In this document: piece after piece, positions 12,629-21,083 of the stretch
How the letters are laid out: the number at the start of each line of letters is the position of its first letter
How positions within the stretch are numbered: position 1 is the first letter of the stretch
Assembly (NCBI RefSeq): GCF_032118995.1
Contig: NC_092651.1
Span: 23,234,349 to 23,298,348 of the forward strand
Direction of reading: 5' to 3'
Origin: Asterias amurensis
Taxonomy: Eukaryota; Echinodermata; Asteroidea; Forcipulatida; Asteriidae
DNA: 64,000 bases
Translations under genes and position numbers: made by a program
The notes under the pieces: model-generated
What the model saw: only the letters and a program-made list of their open reading frames with translations
Databases searched by the model: none
Told to the model about the DNA's origin: nothing

Positions 12629-15600
12629 CTAAGGGTGTCTCAAAGTACTTCTTATTATTTAAAAAAAAACAAGCTTTTGAATTATGACACCCATTTATGT
12701 AGTATCTTATATTACTGGCATACCACCATATTCAGAGTCCACATTTTGGGTGTTGAGATACTGTATGGTGTTGGACTGAGGACTGCACTAGTAAACTGAT
12801 TATGCTTCACATGGGATCAGGCATACCACCATAATCAGAGTCCAACAGTTTGGGTGTTGAGTTACTGTATGGTGTTGGGCTGAGGACTGCACTAGTAAAC
12901 TGATTATGCTTTACATGGGATCAGGCATACCACCATAATCATGAGTCCAACAGTTTCGGTTTCGAGATACTGTATGGTGTTGGACTGAGGACTGCACTAG
13001 TAAACTGATTATGCTTTACATGGGATCAGGCATACCACCATAATCAGAGTCCAACAGTTTGGGTGTTGAGTTACTGTATGGTGTTGGACTGAGGACTGCA
13101 CTAGTAAACTGATTATGCTTTACATGGGATCAGGCATACCAACATAATCAGAATCCAACAGTTTGGCTGTTGAGTTACTGTATGGTGTTGGACTGAGGAC
13201 TGCAGTAGTAAACTGATTATGCTTTACATGGGATCAGGCATACCAACATAATCAGAGTCCAATAGTTTGGGTGTTGAGTTACTGTATGGTGTTGGACTGA
13301 GGACTGTGCTATATGTAGTAAACTGATTGTGCTCTACATGGGATCAGGCAAACCACCATAATCAGAATCCAACAGTTTGGGTGTTGAGTTAATGAATGGT
13401 GTTGGACGAGGACCGTACTAGTAAACTGATCATGCTTTACATGGGATCAGGTATACCACCATAATCAGAGTCCAACAGTTTGGCTGTTGAGTTACTGTAT
13501 GGTGTTGGACCGAGGACTGCACTAGTAAACTGATTATGCTTGGGATCAGGCTTACTGTGTTTTGCATTTTTAAGAACGAAAGGATGTAATCGTTCCAACT
13601 TACCGTTTATCTTGAGATATGGTTAAGCACTGTCTTAAGAAGCTCTTTAAGGAGTCTGACAATTCCTATAAGGAAAATAAAATCAATTTGAAATTTGAAC
13701 ATTTTCTTGGCAACATTAAAAAACATGTTACAACTACTTATGTAAGCACTTAAGAGCATTTTTGTAATGGACTTGGCACTGTATTAATGGTAGTCATTAT
13801 TATTCTTCATTTGGGGTCGAATAAAGAAGAAAATAACTAGCACGATTTGAGAAAATAACTAGCAGGATTTGAACCAAGACCTTTGGGTTAACACGCCAAT
13901 GCTCTACTAACTAATCTAGCTAACCCTATGTTGACAGACTTCCTATCTTGTCAAAGCCTTTGTTCCGGGGTGCCAGTCAAAAGCCATACAAACATTTACT
14001 GCCAGGTAGCCAGGGATAACCCCAAAGTTTACGATAGAACCTTTGAAGTAGCAGCCGGGGGATCACCTAAAGGGGTGCAGGGGTATCAATTAATAAACCA
14101 CAAGGGAAATTGACTGGGTATTAATTTTAAATGATTTTGGGTTGAATGAAGAGAAATTAACTAGTGGGATTTGAAGCAATGACCGCTGGATTAGTGGCTG
14201 GAGCTAATAAGCTCAGTCGGTAGAGTGCTCATTTACAAGAAGCTGAACCTTACAAAAAGCTGAACCTTCACTACTGAAGTCAATACTCTTTCTTATGGCT
14301 GTGAACCCCAAACACACTTTAGCAACCGAGCTCAATTAAACAGCTCCAGTTACAAACCTCTTTCACAACGAACCAACAAGCGCCCATACTGTTTGCCATT
14401 TTGGGAGTCAATTTTGGAAGTCAGATGTGCACAAAGGTGGAAATTGTTCAGAGGCGTGTTCCGTGTTGTGTAGGGGTCCACAATGTTGTTTTATACTCAT
14501 ATGCATCTGATATTTGTACACCAGTTTTCTCAATGTCGGCTCTCCGTCTTTTACCTGAAATTTATTTTGCAAGCCGTGTTCTTTTAGGATGGTTTCCAAG
14601 GGGTGTCCACCATTGCCGTGCTTCCCAAGTAACATCACCTTAGAGATGAGTTGAGGTAGAGTACAGGAAACCCACAGCTCCATCCCAAGGCAGATCTCCA
14701 TGATGATGATCCCCAGTGACCAGACGTCAACCTTAGGGCCCGAGGGAGGTATCTTCTCCTTGGACTCCCTGCCCTGGATGGGACCTTTCGCTAGAACTTC
14801 TGGGGACATGTAACGAGGGTGGCTGAGAACAAAAGTGAGAAAGCAGTTTGACAAAATTTGTTTACAGGAAAAACATTTTGGAGTTTAAAAACTCCTACTT
14901 TCAACAGAAAAACGCAGCAGAGTTGCCACCATTTGCATCTTGCAATCAGGGGCATTTTTAGAGTTGCTTTAAACATAATTAGGAAAAAGTTTCTATAAAT
15001 TTACTTTCTTGTTTTTATAATGTTCTTTGCATGTCTTCTTCATTGCATCTGATGAAGTGGTTGTTGCTGCGAATAATTAGAGTAACTAGAACGTCTTTAA
15101 GTGTTAACATGATCTCCCTGTTCTTAGCCTTTGAGTAAAACCATTATAAATTGTGTTGCGAAGTACATATTCTCTGCTTTTATGTTAAAGGTAACCCAAA
15201 CATAATTTAAAACTTTGTTCTTGCTTACATGTACCTCTCCTTCTTTGTTGTATTATAAGTTGAATTTTTTTATTGTTGTAACCCTTCCCCAGGGTATTGG
15301 GATTGTTCTGTTTTTTTTAATTTTTTATAAATGATTTTGGGGGTTGAACAAAGACAAATTGACAAAACCGGGATTCGAACCAAAGACCTCAATATTTTAT
15401 ATTGGAATAAAATTTGATACAATACAATACAAACAAAATTGACAGACTTTTTCAGGCATGCAACTGCCCGTTGAAAAAAAAAGAGGAAAATTTTCAAAGG
15501 CACAACGCAAGTGTGCGGAGCGAGGCAGCTGAAACGCCACGGGACATGATACCCACAATGGTACCCTAGAAAATGTTGAGGTTTATTATGCTCTTAGGTG

Positions 15601-18160
15601 CATTTTTAGCATGTACTAGGCTTACATGATTGTAGCTGTACACTGTTAATGCCAGGCATATACATATTAGGCTAAAACGCGGAAGAGTTGCATGCCTGCT
15701 TTTTTGGTTGAACAATGAAGCTTTTCCAATATTTTGCAAGATTTTAACTTACCCAACAGGAAAAGAGACACAAGCTCCATGCTCTGTTATGTGATACAAC
15801 CCGTGATTAGCAAGCTTAGCATGACCCTGTCAAATGAGGAAAAAAAGGAGAGGAGATTTTACATTCAAATTTGTTCTAACCTTTAAAAAAACTTTGTTTA
15901 AGGTACATAGCAACGTGTAATATTAATAATATTTTGCACATAGGCAGCAATGAGGACCTTTGTGGAAGCTAGGTGGCAGCAGATAAATCCATTGTTCTTG
16001 GTGAAAGTGCGCATGCTCAAAACAGCGTTTAAAAATGGAAACTTACCTGGTAAGTCTGCTGCCACCTAGCTTTCCAAAGTCTCCTATTGGCTTGTATCGG
16101 CACACAATGCACATGAATGAGCATGCAATAAGTGCGTGGTGGCTATATCTTCTTGCTTGTGCATAGACATTTTGTGCAAAGATTTATGGACAAATGCTAA
16201 CTGTTGAATGAGGTGCATGCTGGTCTAGCTAGCGATTAAACTGGATTGCTAGCTAGACCAGCATGCACCTCATTCCATGCTCAACAGGCACGTAAGCACG
16301 CAACAAGTATTTGCGATAAGGTCTATGGGAAGAACCCCAAAATACATACCTCTCCGTCAAGCAGTACATTTGTAGGTGATAATGCTCGATGCACCAACCC
16401 ATGTTGATTCATGAAGGTTAGGCCCTCTAACACCTCATGGATAAGCTGAAGCACTTTGTCTGAGCTGTGTTTAGGGGAAAAGCAAGTTAGGACCTTTTTA
16501 TTAATGGGATGAAGGAGGAGAAGGTAGTTCACATTCTGCCACAGTGAATTCAGGAGAAACAAAGATTGCAAAATGTTATCTCATAAAACATGTCATGCCA
16601 GTATAGCATGTTGTCTTACTTTCATAGGATCAAAAGAGGGGAGTAAGCATTTTCAAGACAATAAAAAGCTGTACCGGGCAAGTTTTAAAATTGTTCATGT
16701 AACTTTTTAACTTGAACAGATTTTCTCTTTGCCCTGAACACATATTAAGTCAGACAAACTGGCTGTAATTCTTGTACATGTATCTTATCAACTTACTTTG
16801 AAAATGTTCCTTTCTTGGCCTCCAAACGCAAATTGTTGTTGTAATACTCAGCAACGACCATAACTCTCTCTGAAATTAAAAGAACAATTTTCCTTGTGGT
16901 TATTCGCTCATTAGAAGAAAGGCCCAAGAAATGCCAGCAATGTCTACACATTTTTTTGTGAATACAAAATCTCTCACTTAAAACAAATCAAAGGAATCAA
17001 AGGAATGCACACATAAACATGTTTACATACAAAGTTCTAACTAATTTTGTGTTTTATTCCAATCCATTTCAGATGGCATCTTAAAGGCAGTGGACACTAT
17101 TGGTAATTAGTCAAAATAATTTTTAGCATAAAACCAACTTGGTAACGAGTAATGGGGAGAGGTTGATGGTATAAAACATTGTGAGAAACGGCTCCCAACT
17201 GAGGTGACACAGTTTTCGAGAAAGAAGTAATTTTCCACAAATTTGATTTTGAGACCTCAAGTTTAGAATTTGAGGTCTCGAAATCAAGCATCTAAAAGCG
17301 CACAACTTCGTGTGACAAGGGTGTTTTTTCATTCATAGTTATCTCGCAACTCCGACAACCAATCGAGCTCAAATTTTCACAGGTTTGTTATTTTATGCAT
17401 ATGTCGATATATACCAAGTGAGAAGACTGGTCTTTGACAATTACCAATAGTGTCCACTGTCTTTCAGCTAGATGGGGAAAACTGGCTCTAAAATAACTAT
17501 TTTAAAAAGTATTCACAAATCTTTCTGGTTCCAAGTTAGAATCTATAGAACCTTAAATTTTCATTATTCGCAGTTATAAGGATTTGGTTTTTTTGGTGTG
17601 TCATGGCTGACCGGTGTAGTAGGGCACTGTACTCAAGTTCTGTAATTATTTACAGAGTGTGTGTTTGAATCAAGGCCTTGTCAGTCAAAACACTTGGGTC
17701 CTTCAGCAAGGCACTTTATCATAATTGCTTCTCTCCACCCAGGAGTACAATGGATACCGTCTGCCAGAGGTGGGAAGAGACTTCGATGGACTGGCATCCT
17801 GTTTAGTGAGAATAGAAATATTCTCAGCCGTTTAATGCCAAGGAAACCAGATGAAGCACCAGCCTGATGAACAACATTGGCTCGGGACAGACTTCACCAT
17901 TTTTACATTGTTTTATTTGTCAATAATCATGCAAACTAAATTCCCTGTCATGTAGTTTTTTCCTCACCATGTTTGCCTCTAACAATGTCCACATACTGAC
18001 AAAGTCTTGGGTGCGAGGACAACTTCAGTTTCTGCAGACGTCCCAGGATTTTGATGGAGTTTGGTGTGAGTGGCAGACCATCTGTACCACACTGATCGTG
18101 TGCGTGTGCCGCAGCGTAGAACGTTGACACACCTAGATCTGCCTTACCCAATGGCTGCAT
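40..18160 (-). CDS. TBCK: TBCK: TBC1 domain-containing kinase-like protein (19 coding exons, 3' end off window)
   Basis: TBCK is a conserved animal protein with an N-terminal pseudokinase, a TBC (Rab-GAP-like) domain and a C-terminal rhodanese domain; in vertebrates it is linked to endosomal and mTOR signalling and is part of the FERRY complex. Nineteen exons can be placed from a start ATG at 18160 down to 40, giving about 866 codons, close to the vertebrate length of roughly 890, so only a short C-terminus is missing. The order is kinase-like (exons 1-6), linker (7-9), TBC (10-17) and rhodanese (18-19). The kinase is catalytically degenerate: the HRD position reads H-R-A and no DFG is present. 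The TBC part keeps the D-x-x-R and Y-W-Q-G finger motifs. All splice phases agree except exon 2/3. Several introns carry MITEs, a LINE tail and minisatellites. Confidence 0.95.
620..702 (+). mobile_element. LINE 3' tail (L2/CR1-type end with ATT repeats)
   Basis: Holds a GGGCGCAATATAAATGAAT-type 3' end followed by an (ATT)n run, as seen at the 3' ends of L2/CR1-clade LINEs. No coding remnant is clear upstream. Confidence 0.5.
850..1031 (-). CDS. TBCK: TBCK exon 18 (rhodanese start)
   Basis: Encodes [20 protein letters not shown] then [20 protein letters not shown]. The V-D-V-R-x-S motif is the first strand and helix entry of rhodanese domains. Acceptor CTTGCAG, donor GAAGA|GTATCC in phase 2. 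Confidence 0.93.
1136..1525. mobile_element. Family A MITE (TTAA-flanked foldback element)
   Basis: Near-perfect inverted repeat of about 390 nt: TTAAAGGAACACGTTGCC at the left mirrors the right end. The centre pairs ATTTATGGGAGTCAAAATTT with its own complement. Other copies are at 3981-4375, 26036-26415 and 44024-44415. Confidence 0.85.
1990..2560 (-). repeat. Minisatellite derived from the 3' end of TBCK exon 17
   Basis: Five tandem units of about 113 nt. The last unit (near 2490-2560) is the genuine 3' half of exon 17 with its donor; the four others lie in the downstream intron. In reverse complement each unit encodes a degenerate VKPVSYY..DYHD.PLSEL and three of the four extra units keep a GTGAGT donor; the one near 2261-2267 has lost it (GGGGAG). 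No unit outside the real exon keeps an acceptor. Confidence 0.85.
2498..2682 (-). CDS. TBCK: TBCK exon 17
   Basis: Encodes [20 protein letters not shown] then [14 protein letters not shown], ending [14 protein letters not shown]. Acceptor ATGCACAG, donor GAGCTG|GTGAGT in phase 0. Its 3' part and donor are repeated in the following intron; see the 1990-2560 repeat. Confidence 0.93.
2786..2928. mobile_element. Family D MITE
   Basis: Inverted-repeat element of about 140 nt with ends like CTAGGTGGCAGCAGACTTAC. Better copies are at 7974-8107 and 15951-16090. Confidence 0.7.
2955..3132. mobile_element. Family E MITE (TCCTAAGTTAGGA palindrome type)
   Basis: Foldback element rich in TCCTAA/TTAGGA palindromes, ending GATGAAATCGGCCGCTGG. 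Related copies are at 21771-21945 and 53723-53873. Confidence 0.7.
3133..3305 (+). mobile_element. tRNA-derived SINE-like repeat
   Basis: Contains a B-box-like GGGTTCTATTCTCGG followed by a GGCACTTGTGTCCTTGA segment and an AAATAAACCT end. Similar layouts are seen near 6940-7100 and 17600-17870. Confidence 0.5.
3415..3562. mobile_element. GGCCCTTTTC-type foldback element, diverged
   Basis: Starts AGGGGCCTTTCTCAAACCA and pairs CGGGCTTCGGCTC with GAGCCCGAGCCGGAGCC. It resembles the 168-nt MITE placed just before Ig exons V2 and V4. Confidence 0.55.
3596..3757 (-). CDS. TBCK: TBCK exon 16
   Basis: Encodes [19 protein letters not shown], then [11 protein letters not shown] and [12 protein letters not shown], the C-terminal part of the TBC domain. 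Acceptor CCTGTAG, donor CCTG|GTAAGT in phase 1. Confidence 0.95.
3981..4375. mobile_element. Family A MITE
   Basis: Complete copy bounded by TTAA, with TTAAAGGAACATGTTGCC at the left and its inverse at the right, and the TATGGGAGTCAAA centre duplicated. Confidence 0.85.
4919..5041 (-). CDS. TBCK: TBCK exon 15
   Basis: Encodes [20 protein letters not shown] then [18 protein letters not shown], a highly conserved TBC segment. Acceptor ATTTTCAG, donor TCAC|GTAAGT in phase 1. Confidence 0.95.
5388..5762 (-). mobile_element. Family C MITE, inverted copy
   Basis: TTAA-bounded element with TIRs like AAAGCCATTGGACACTTTCG. It faces a second, opposite copy at 5882-6195 across about 120 nt. Confidence 0.8.
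5882..6195 (+). mobile_element. Family C MITE
   Basis: Opposite-orientation partner of 5388-5762; ends GAAAGTGTCCAATGGCTTTA. Shares the ACATGTCATGACACGGCG core seen at 5560, 20515 and 58520. Confidence 0.8.
6245..6328 (-). CDS. TBCK: TBCK exon 14
   Basis: Encodes [19 protein letters not shown] then LKDNSAIIQ, part of the TBC helical bundle. Acceptor CATTTAG, donor CAAG|GTTAGT in phase 1. Confidence 0.92.
6711..6761 (-). CDS. TBCK: TBCK exon 13
   Basis: A 51-nt exon encoding [16 protein letters not shown], directly after the YWQG motif of exon 12. Acceptor CCTCAG, donor GAAG|GTAAAA in phase 1. Confidence 0.92.
6935..7115 (+). mobile_element. tRNA-derived SINE
   Basis: Contains a clear B box GGGTTCGAATCCCGG at 6980 and the motif GACACTTGTAGGCACTTAAC downstream. 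The A box is weak. It lies in a TBCK intron. Confidence 0.6.
7433..7622 (-). CDS. TBCK: TBCK exon 12 (TBC catalytic motifs)
   Basis: Encodes [20 protein letters not shown], which holds the D-x-x-R (arginine finger region), then [16 protein letters not shown] with the Y-W-Q-G glutamine finger. Acceptor CACACAG, donor CAAG|GTAGGC in phase 1. Confidence 0.95.
7974..8107. mobile_element. Family D MITE
   Basis: Ends GCTAGGTGGCAGCAGACTTA and TAAGTCTGCTGCCACCAAGC are inverted repeats around a CGCATGCGCAC centre. Confidence 0.8.
8216..8350 (-). CDS. TBCK: TBCK exon 11 (TBC domain start)
   Basis: Encodes [19 protein letters not shown] then [20 protein letters not shown]. The R-P-x-x-W-x-x-L pattern is the entry signature of TBC domains. 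Exactly 45 codons, phase 0 at both ends. Confidence 0.93.
9176..9275 (-). CDS. TBCK: TBCK exon 10
   Basis: Encodes [19 protein letters not shown] then [10 protein letters not shown], the run-in to the TBC domain. Acceptor TTTACCAG, donor CAG|GTATGT in phase 0. A partial copy of this exon lies at about 9401-9470. Confidence 0.93.
9331..9725 (-). repeat. Partial tandem duplication of TBCK exon 10 region, with SINE inside
   Basis: Positions 9401-9470 repeat 9217-9290 (exon 10 5' part plus its acceptor TTTACCAG-like site), and 9663-9721 repeats 9331-9390 (CAAACCATGAACAAACT). A minus-strand tRNA-SINE at about 9496-9640 interrupts the second copy. The copied exon reads [18 protein letters not shown] and lacks the original 3' end and donor. 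Confidence 0.8.
9496..9645 (-). mobile_element. tRNA-derived SINE (minus)
   Basis: In reverse complement an A box TAGCTCAGTTGGTAGAGC and a B box GGTTCAAATCC are in tRNA spacing, followed by the tail CAATTATTCTTTGTTCAACC. The same tail appears in copies at 13809, 34494 and 45559, so this is a SINE and not a functional tRNA gene. Confidence 0.8.
10110..10259 (-). CDS. TBCK: TBCK exon 9
   Basis: Encodes [20 protein letters not shown] and then [18 protein letters not shown], ending FYPLLED. Acceptor TTCTCTAG, donor GATGA|GTAAGT in phase 2. Confidence 0.93.
11085..11223 (-). CDS. TBCK: TBCK exon 8
   Basis: Found by reading the reverse strand and requiring a phase 1 to phase 2 exon here. It encodes [18 protein letters not shown] then [15 protein letters not shown], a well conserved TBCK segment. 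Acceptor CCAAACAG, donor GCTGA|GTGAGT. Confidence 0.92.
11870..12021 (-). CDS. TBCK: TBCK exon 7
   Basis: Encodes [18 protein letters not shown] and later [18 protein letters not shown]. It follows exon 6 in phase and ends in phase 1 at CTGG|GTTAGT. It links the kinase fold to the inter-domain region. Confidence 0.9.
12095..12632 (+). mobile_element. CR1/Rex-like LINE, 5'-truncated, ending in (ATT)n
   Basis: Plus-strand reading shows [20 protein letters not shown], the conserved C-terminal end of CR1-type reverse transcriptase ORF2, then a frame change to a FKSLLKLIL segment, a 3' UTR with GCCTTGAACACCCAGCAGG, and an (ATT)n tail at about 12598-12630. It sits in a TBCK intron in the antisense direction. 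Inactive. Confidence 0.8.
12718..13552. repeat. Minisatellite, about 104-bp unit x 8
   Basis: Eight tandem units start GGCATACCACCATAATCAG at about 12718, 12821, 12924, 13030, 13134, 13238, 13349 and 13452 and share CTGTATGGTGTTGGACTGAG. They lie in a TBCK intron just before exon 6 (in genome coordinates). Divergence is low. Confidence 0.92.
13604..13665 (-). CDS. TBCK: TBCK exon 6
   Basis: A short 62-nt exon encoding [20 protein letters not shown], the C-terminal helix of the kinase fold that ends in the CL....P..RP pattern completed by exon 7. Acceptor CTTATAG, donor ACG|GTAAGT in phase 2. Confidence 0.92.
13809..13992 (-). mobile_element. tRNA-derived SINE (minus)
   Basis: Carries GGATTTGAACCAAGACC (inverse B box) and a degenerate inverse A box, with the family's head segment CCGGGGTGCCAGTCAAAAGCC at the right end. 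A 25-nt internal duplication is present near 13830-13870. Confidence 0.7.
14125..14235 (-). mobile_element. tRNA-SINE fragment
   Basis: Matches the tail of the same SINE family (GATTTTGGGTTGAATGAAG and GGGATTTGAAGCAATGACC), truncated after the B box; an unrelated tRNA-like AGCTCAGTCGGTAGAGTGC follows at 14211 on the plus strand. Confidence 0.55.
14555..14822 (-). CDS. TBCK: TBCK exon 5 (kinase C-lobe)
   Basis: Encodes [13 protein letters not shown] and [20 protein letters not shown], the APE-like and DVWSLG motifs of the kinase fold, then a helical stretch ending LQNKFQ. Acceptor TTCTCAG, donor CAG|GTAAAA. It is the longest exon of the gene here. Confidence 0.95.
15753..15826 (-). CDS. TBCK: TBCK exon 4
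   Basis: Encodes [17 protein letters not shown], the position of the activation-loop DFG, which is absent (N-H-G). Acceptor TTGACAG, donor TTGG|GTAAGT in phase 2. Confidence 0.92.
15951..16090. mobile_element. Family D MITE
   Basis: Best-preserved copy: GGAAGCTAGGTGGCAGCAG at the left and CTGCTGCCACCTAGCTTTCC at the right, separated by a GCGCATGCTC centre. Confidence 0.85.
16120..16325. repeat. Palindromic element with GGTCTAGCTAGC hairpin
   Basis: Contains GAATGAGGTGCATGCTGGTC, TAGCTAGC, a 14-nt loop, and the exact inverse. A second copy is at 25600-25725. Both are followed by a GATAAGGTCTATG or GAAAAGGTCTATG segment. Confidence 0.75.
16350..16464 (-). CDS. TBCK: TBCK exon 3 (degenerate catalytic loop)
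   Basis: Encodes [19 protein letters not shown] then [18 protein letters not shown]. The H-R-D catalytic motif is replaced by H-R-A-L-S, as in other TBCK proteins, so phosphotransfer is not expected. The donor is GAG|GTATGT in phase 0. Confidence 0.93.
16797..16870 (-). CDS. TBCK: TBCK exon 2
   Basis: Acceptor TTTCAG, then codons for [20 protein letters not shown], then donor AAA|GTAAGT. It matches the hinge region of the TBCK pseudokinase. As read, it ends in phase 0 while exon 3 needs phase 2; see findings. Confidence 0.85.
17081..17465 (+). mobile_element. Family B MITE
   Basis: Bounded by TTAAAGGCAGTGGACACTAT and CAATAGTGTCCACTGTCTTT. An internal stem pairs TTTCGAGACCTC-like arms. TTAA is present at the left end; the right TTAA is degenerate. 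Confidence 0.85.
17600..17880 (+). mobile_element. Long tRNA-related SINE
   Basis: Starts with a degenerate tRNA-like head (GTGTAGTAGGGCACTGTAC, GTGTTTGAATCAAGGCC) and continues into CACTTGGGTCCTTCAGCAAG and CAGAGGTGGGAAGAGACTTC. The body plan matches SINEs with a long tRNA-unrelated centre. Confidence 0.5.
17968..18160 (-). CDS. TBCK: TBCK exon 1 (start codon, N-lobe of pseudokinase)
   Basis: The ATG at 18160 opens [15 protein letters not shown], which aligns without gap to the TBCK N-terminus, followed by [13 protein letters not shown] and [10 protein letters not shown]. The donor is CATG|GTGAGG in phase 1. The exon continues upstream as 5'UTR to an acceptor at about 18222. There is no glycine-rich loop, as expected of this pseudokinase. 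Confidence 0.93.
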
Positions 18161-18201
18161 GGTTAGATTGTAGTGTTTGACTCCAGGTTTGAATCTTTGG
18201 T

Positions 18202-18337
18202 CATTTGGTTTGTAGTTTGGTCTGATGGTAAAAACAAATAACATTTGATTTAAAAATGGACAAAATAATAATTTGGTTTGTAGTTTGTCTGATTATAAAA
18301 ACAAATAACATGATTTAAAATGGACAAAATAATAAAT
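18202..18337. repeat. Direct duplication spanning the TBCK exon 1 acceptor
   Basis: A unit of about 68 nt (TTTGGTTTGTAGTTTGGTCT ... ATGGACAAAATAATA) is repeated twice, copying the polypyrimidine tract and acceptor of the first coding exon. Confidence 0.75.
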
Positions 18338-18747
18338 GGCTTGACATTTCGTCCCTTAGCACTTTGAAGTTGGGATTATAATTATAGTTCTTGATCCTAA
18401 CAACAGTCAAAAGCAGGAGAGTTTAATATGATGAACCATTGGAATATTTATTGTAATTTTGTTTGCACCTTTTTTCGTTGTTGTAAAAAATATACACACT
18501 TGTTTTAATGGCTTTTTGGCAAATTAATTATCAATAAAACAATAAAAACAGTGGTGAGAAAGTGTTATATTTTAAAGAAGAGTTAAACCACGCACACTGG
18601 CAAACTGAATGAAAATTGAGAAAATGAGATTGTCACTTTGTCCATTAATGATAATTGATATTGGCAGACTGGGTTGCTCATAATCATATATGGTCCATAT
18701 GGTAAAAACCTCCAAAGATTAAATGCTCAGTCTTACATGTACTTCTT

Positions 18748-19085
18748 GCAGTGGACACTATTGGTAATTTTCCACAAAATAATTATTAGCATAAAACCCT
18801 TCTTGATTACGAGTAATGGGGAGAGGTTGATAGTATAAAACATTGTGAGAAACAGCTCCCTCTGAAGTGACGTAGTTTTCGAGAAAGAAGTAATTTTCCA
18901 CAAATTTGATTTCGAGACCTCAGATTTAGAATTTGAGGTCTCTAAATCAAGAATCTGAAGGCACACAACTTCGATGACCGATTGAGGTCAAACTTTCACA
19001 GGTTTGTTATTTTATGCATATGTTGAGATACACCATTTGTGAAGACTAGTCTTTGACAATTACCAAAAGTGTCCAGTGTCTTTAA
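18748..19085 (+). mobile_element. Family B MITE
   Basis: GCAGTGGACACTATTGGTAA at the left, CAAAAGTGTCCAGTGTCTTT at the right; partly shortened near 18960-18975 compared with 17081-17465. Confidence 0.8.
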
Positions 19086-19796
19086 GTTCTTGTCTTCTTA
19101 ATTAATCATTCTCAATCTTAGTTAGTTAGTGCCACATGTATGTTCTAAGTTTTAGAACCTATAAAGTAAGAAGGGGAACCGGTCAACTCGGTCCTTTGTC
19201 AACTCGATCCCAAGTCAACTCGGTCCCAAGACAGGGAAGCTTGCACGGGCGGGAGGGAGGGCGGGGAGGGACCGCAACCCAAGTTATTTGAACAATATTA
19301 TATTTGTTATTTATTTTCGACCACTGTTAAAGTGTTATTGTTAATGGCTGACTGTCTCTCGCAACGTAAAACCAAAACTTTAAAAATTTCAACACACCAT
19401 GAAGTGCAAGTATTATTGTTAAAAAATTTGATAGATGATTTGAAAAAAACCCGTTTCGTTGTTGATTGTGAACAATTTTACTGTTATCCTACTGAAAACA
19501 CATGACACCAGGATAGGTTGCTCTATGGATAATCAGATAATGGTGAGAGGATGGATGTGTGTGACGTGTGGTGGGCGTTGATAAACCCAGTCAGTCTTAG
19601 TGATTTGGACATAAACATTGTCGAAACAAAGCAGATTTTACTCCGTCTCAGCTCTGTGGAGGACGCACTCAAAACGGACGGACTAACAACAAAAACACAC
19701 TTCGTTGACTGGAAAAGTTTCCGTATGGCGCCACCACTTTGGGAAAATTTGAAGCTTACTTCTTAAATCAAACATAACAGAAAACAAAAAACTTAC

Positions 19797-20000
19797 AAAT
19801 TCAAGAATTTCCATTTTCCTCCTCCCGGCTTGATGATCGAAATGTTAAAGTCAACACATGAGGGCGCTGTTAACTTTTCTATGCTTTATCTGCGTCAAAA
19901 GTGCGCGGTAACCAGACTCTTGTAACGGGTTTACTCTGTGCTTGATATAAACGTACCACACTGACGGTATTCTTCGAGTATATCTTCGAGTTTGGGTGAA
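19797..20000 (-). promoter_or_regulatory. Possible TBCK 5' non-coding exon and promoter region
   Basis: On the minus strand a donor GAATTT|GTAAGT ends at 19797, about 1.6 kb upstream of the acceptor before the TBCK start codon. Joining them gives no in-frame extension of the protein, so it would be 5'UTR. No TATA box or CpG island is evident; this is a weak inference from a splice motif. Confidence 0.3.
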
Positions 20001-20305
20001 ATTTTCACTTCGTTCTCCCGGTTATGAGGCCAAACAAAATCATATTTTGAAGGCGTCACACAGTTTGGTCTTGGACGTACAAACCGGAGGTAACACTAAA
20101 CGTATTCTTAGTCTTAGTTTACGTTGTAAATACCTTTTCTATTTCAATTTCTTACTTTATATTCAAAATTAAAAGTCCCCTTTCTTTTTGGTTTGCAGTT
20201 TCTTGCATGTACTGTACAGCAGGATATCTAAAATTCGTTAAAAGGGTTGAAACAGTGGGCGTGACTGGGTGGGGGGTAACCTTGAAGTTGTTGGGAGACT
20301 TCATA

Positions 20306-20710
20306 TTAAGGCCATTATGATTATACACTTTCGGTACAGGAAAAAAAAAAAGTTCACAGATTTACAAATAACTTACAGGGTTTACAGAAGGTGATGGTGA
20401 AAGACTTCTCTTGAAATATTTTTCCATGAAAGTTTTTGCCTTTACTTTTTGAGAAAACATTAAAACGATATCAATTTTCGATATCGAGAATTACAGATTT
20501 ATTTTAAACACATGTCATGACACGGCAAAATGTGCAAAAACAAAGGTGGGTTTTTCCCGTTATTTTCTCCTGACTCTGATGACCAATTGAGCCTAAATTT
20601 TCACAGGTTTGTTATTTTATATATTATATAACTATAAGTTGTGATACACGAAGTGTGGGACTTGGACTATACTGTTAACCGAAAGTGTACTGTTAACCGA
20701 AAGCTTTAAT
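20306..20710 (+). mobile_element. Family C MITE
   Basis: Begins with TTAAGGCCATTATGATTATA, holds the ACATGTCATGACACGGC core and ends near TTAACCGAAAGCTTTAA. A short internal duplication is near the right end. Confidence 0.8.
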
Positions 20711-20715
20711 GGGAA

Positions 20716-21083
20716 TAAGCTTGAGCGATATCGATTTATTTTATTCACGATATATCGCCGTCAATATATCGCGATATTCGATATAATCGCGATTAATGAA
20801 ATTTGACATCATCAGTCTTAAAACTCCAGGTGAAAGTTGTAGAAGAGACAGTCCTAGCATAAGAGAGGTGTTCTAATGACCTATTCTTCTGGTTTTACTC
20901 CAAACCTATGGGGTGCAAGATGTCTCAGCTAGCAAATACATCGCGATATTTAATCGATGTATCGATTATCGCGATATATCGCGATATATCGATATTTCGA
21001 TTAAAACCAAATCCATCCGATATCGAAATCGTGTCCAAATTAATATCGCGATATTCGATAATATCGTGATGTCGCCCAAGCTT
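20716..21083. mobile_element. ATCG-rich inverted-repeat element
   Basis: Both ends are made of CGATAT/ATATCG runs inside TIR-like AAGCTTGAGCGATATCGAT and its inverse ending CGCCCAAGCTT. The centre of about 120 nt is ordinary sequence. Confidence 0.7.

Noticed and set aside
12347..12799. 150-codon ORF on the plus strand
   Set aside because: Composed of the LINE 3' UTR and its (ATT)n tail read as Y/F-rich protein.
12718..13552. CRISPR-like array
   Set aside because: Units are contiguous copies without unique spacers, in an intron of an animal gene: a minisatellite.
19551..19766. Small ORF MDVCDVWWALINPVSL... on the plus strand
   Set aside because: No recognised family, no splice context or codon signal; 71 codons can occur by chance.
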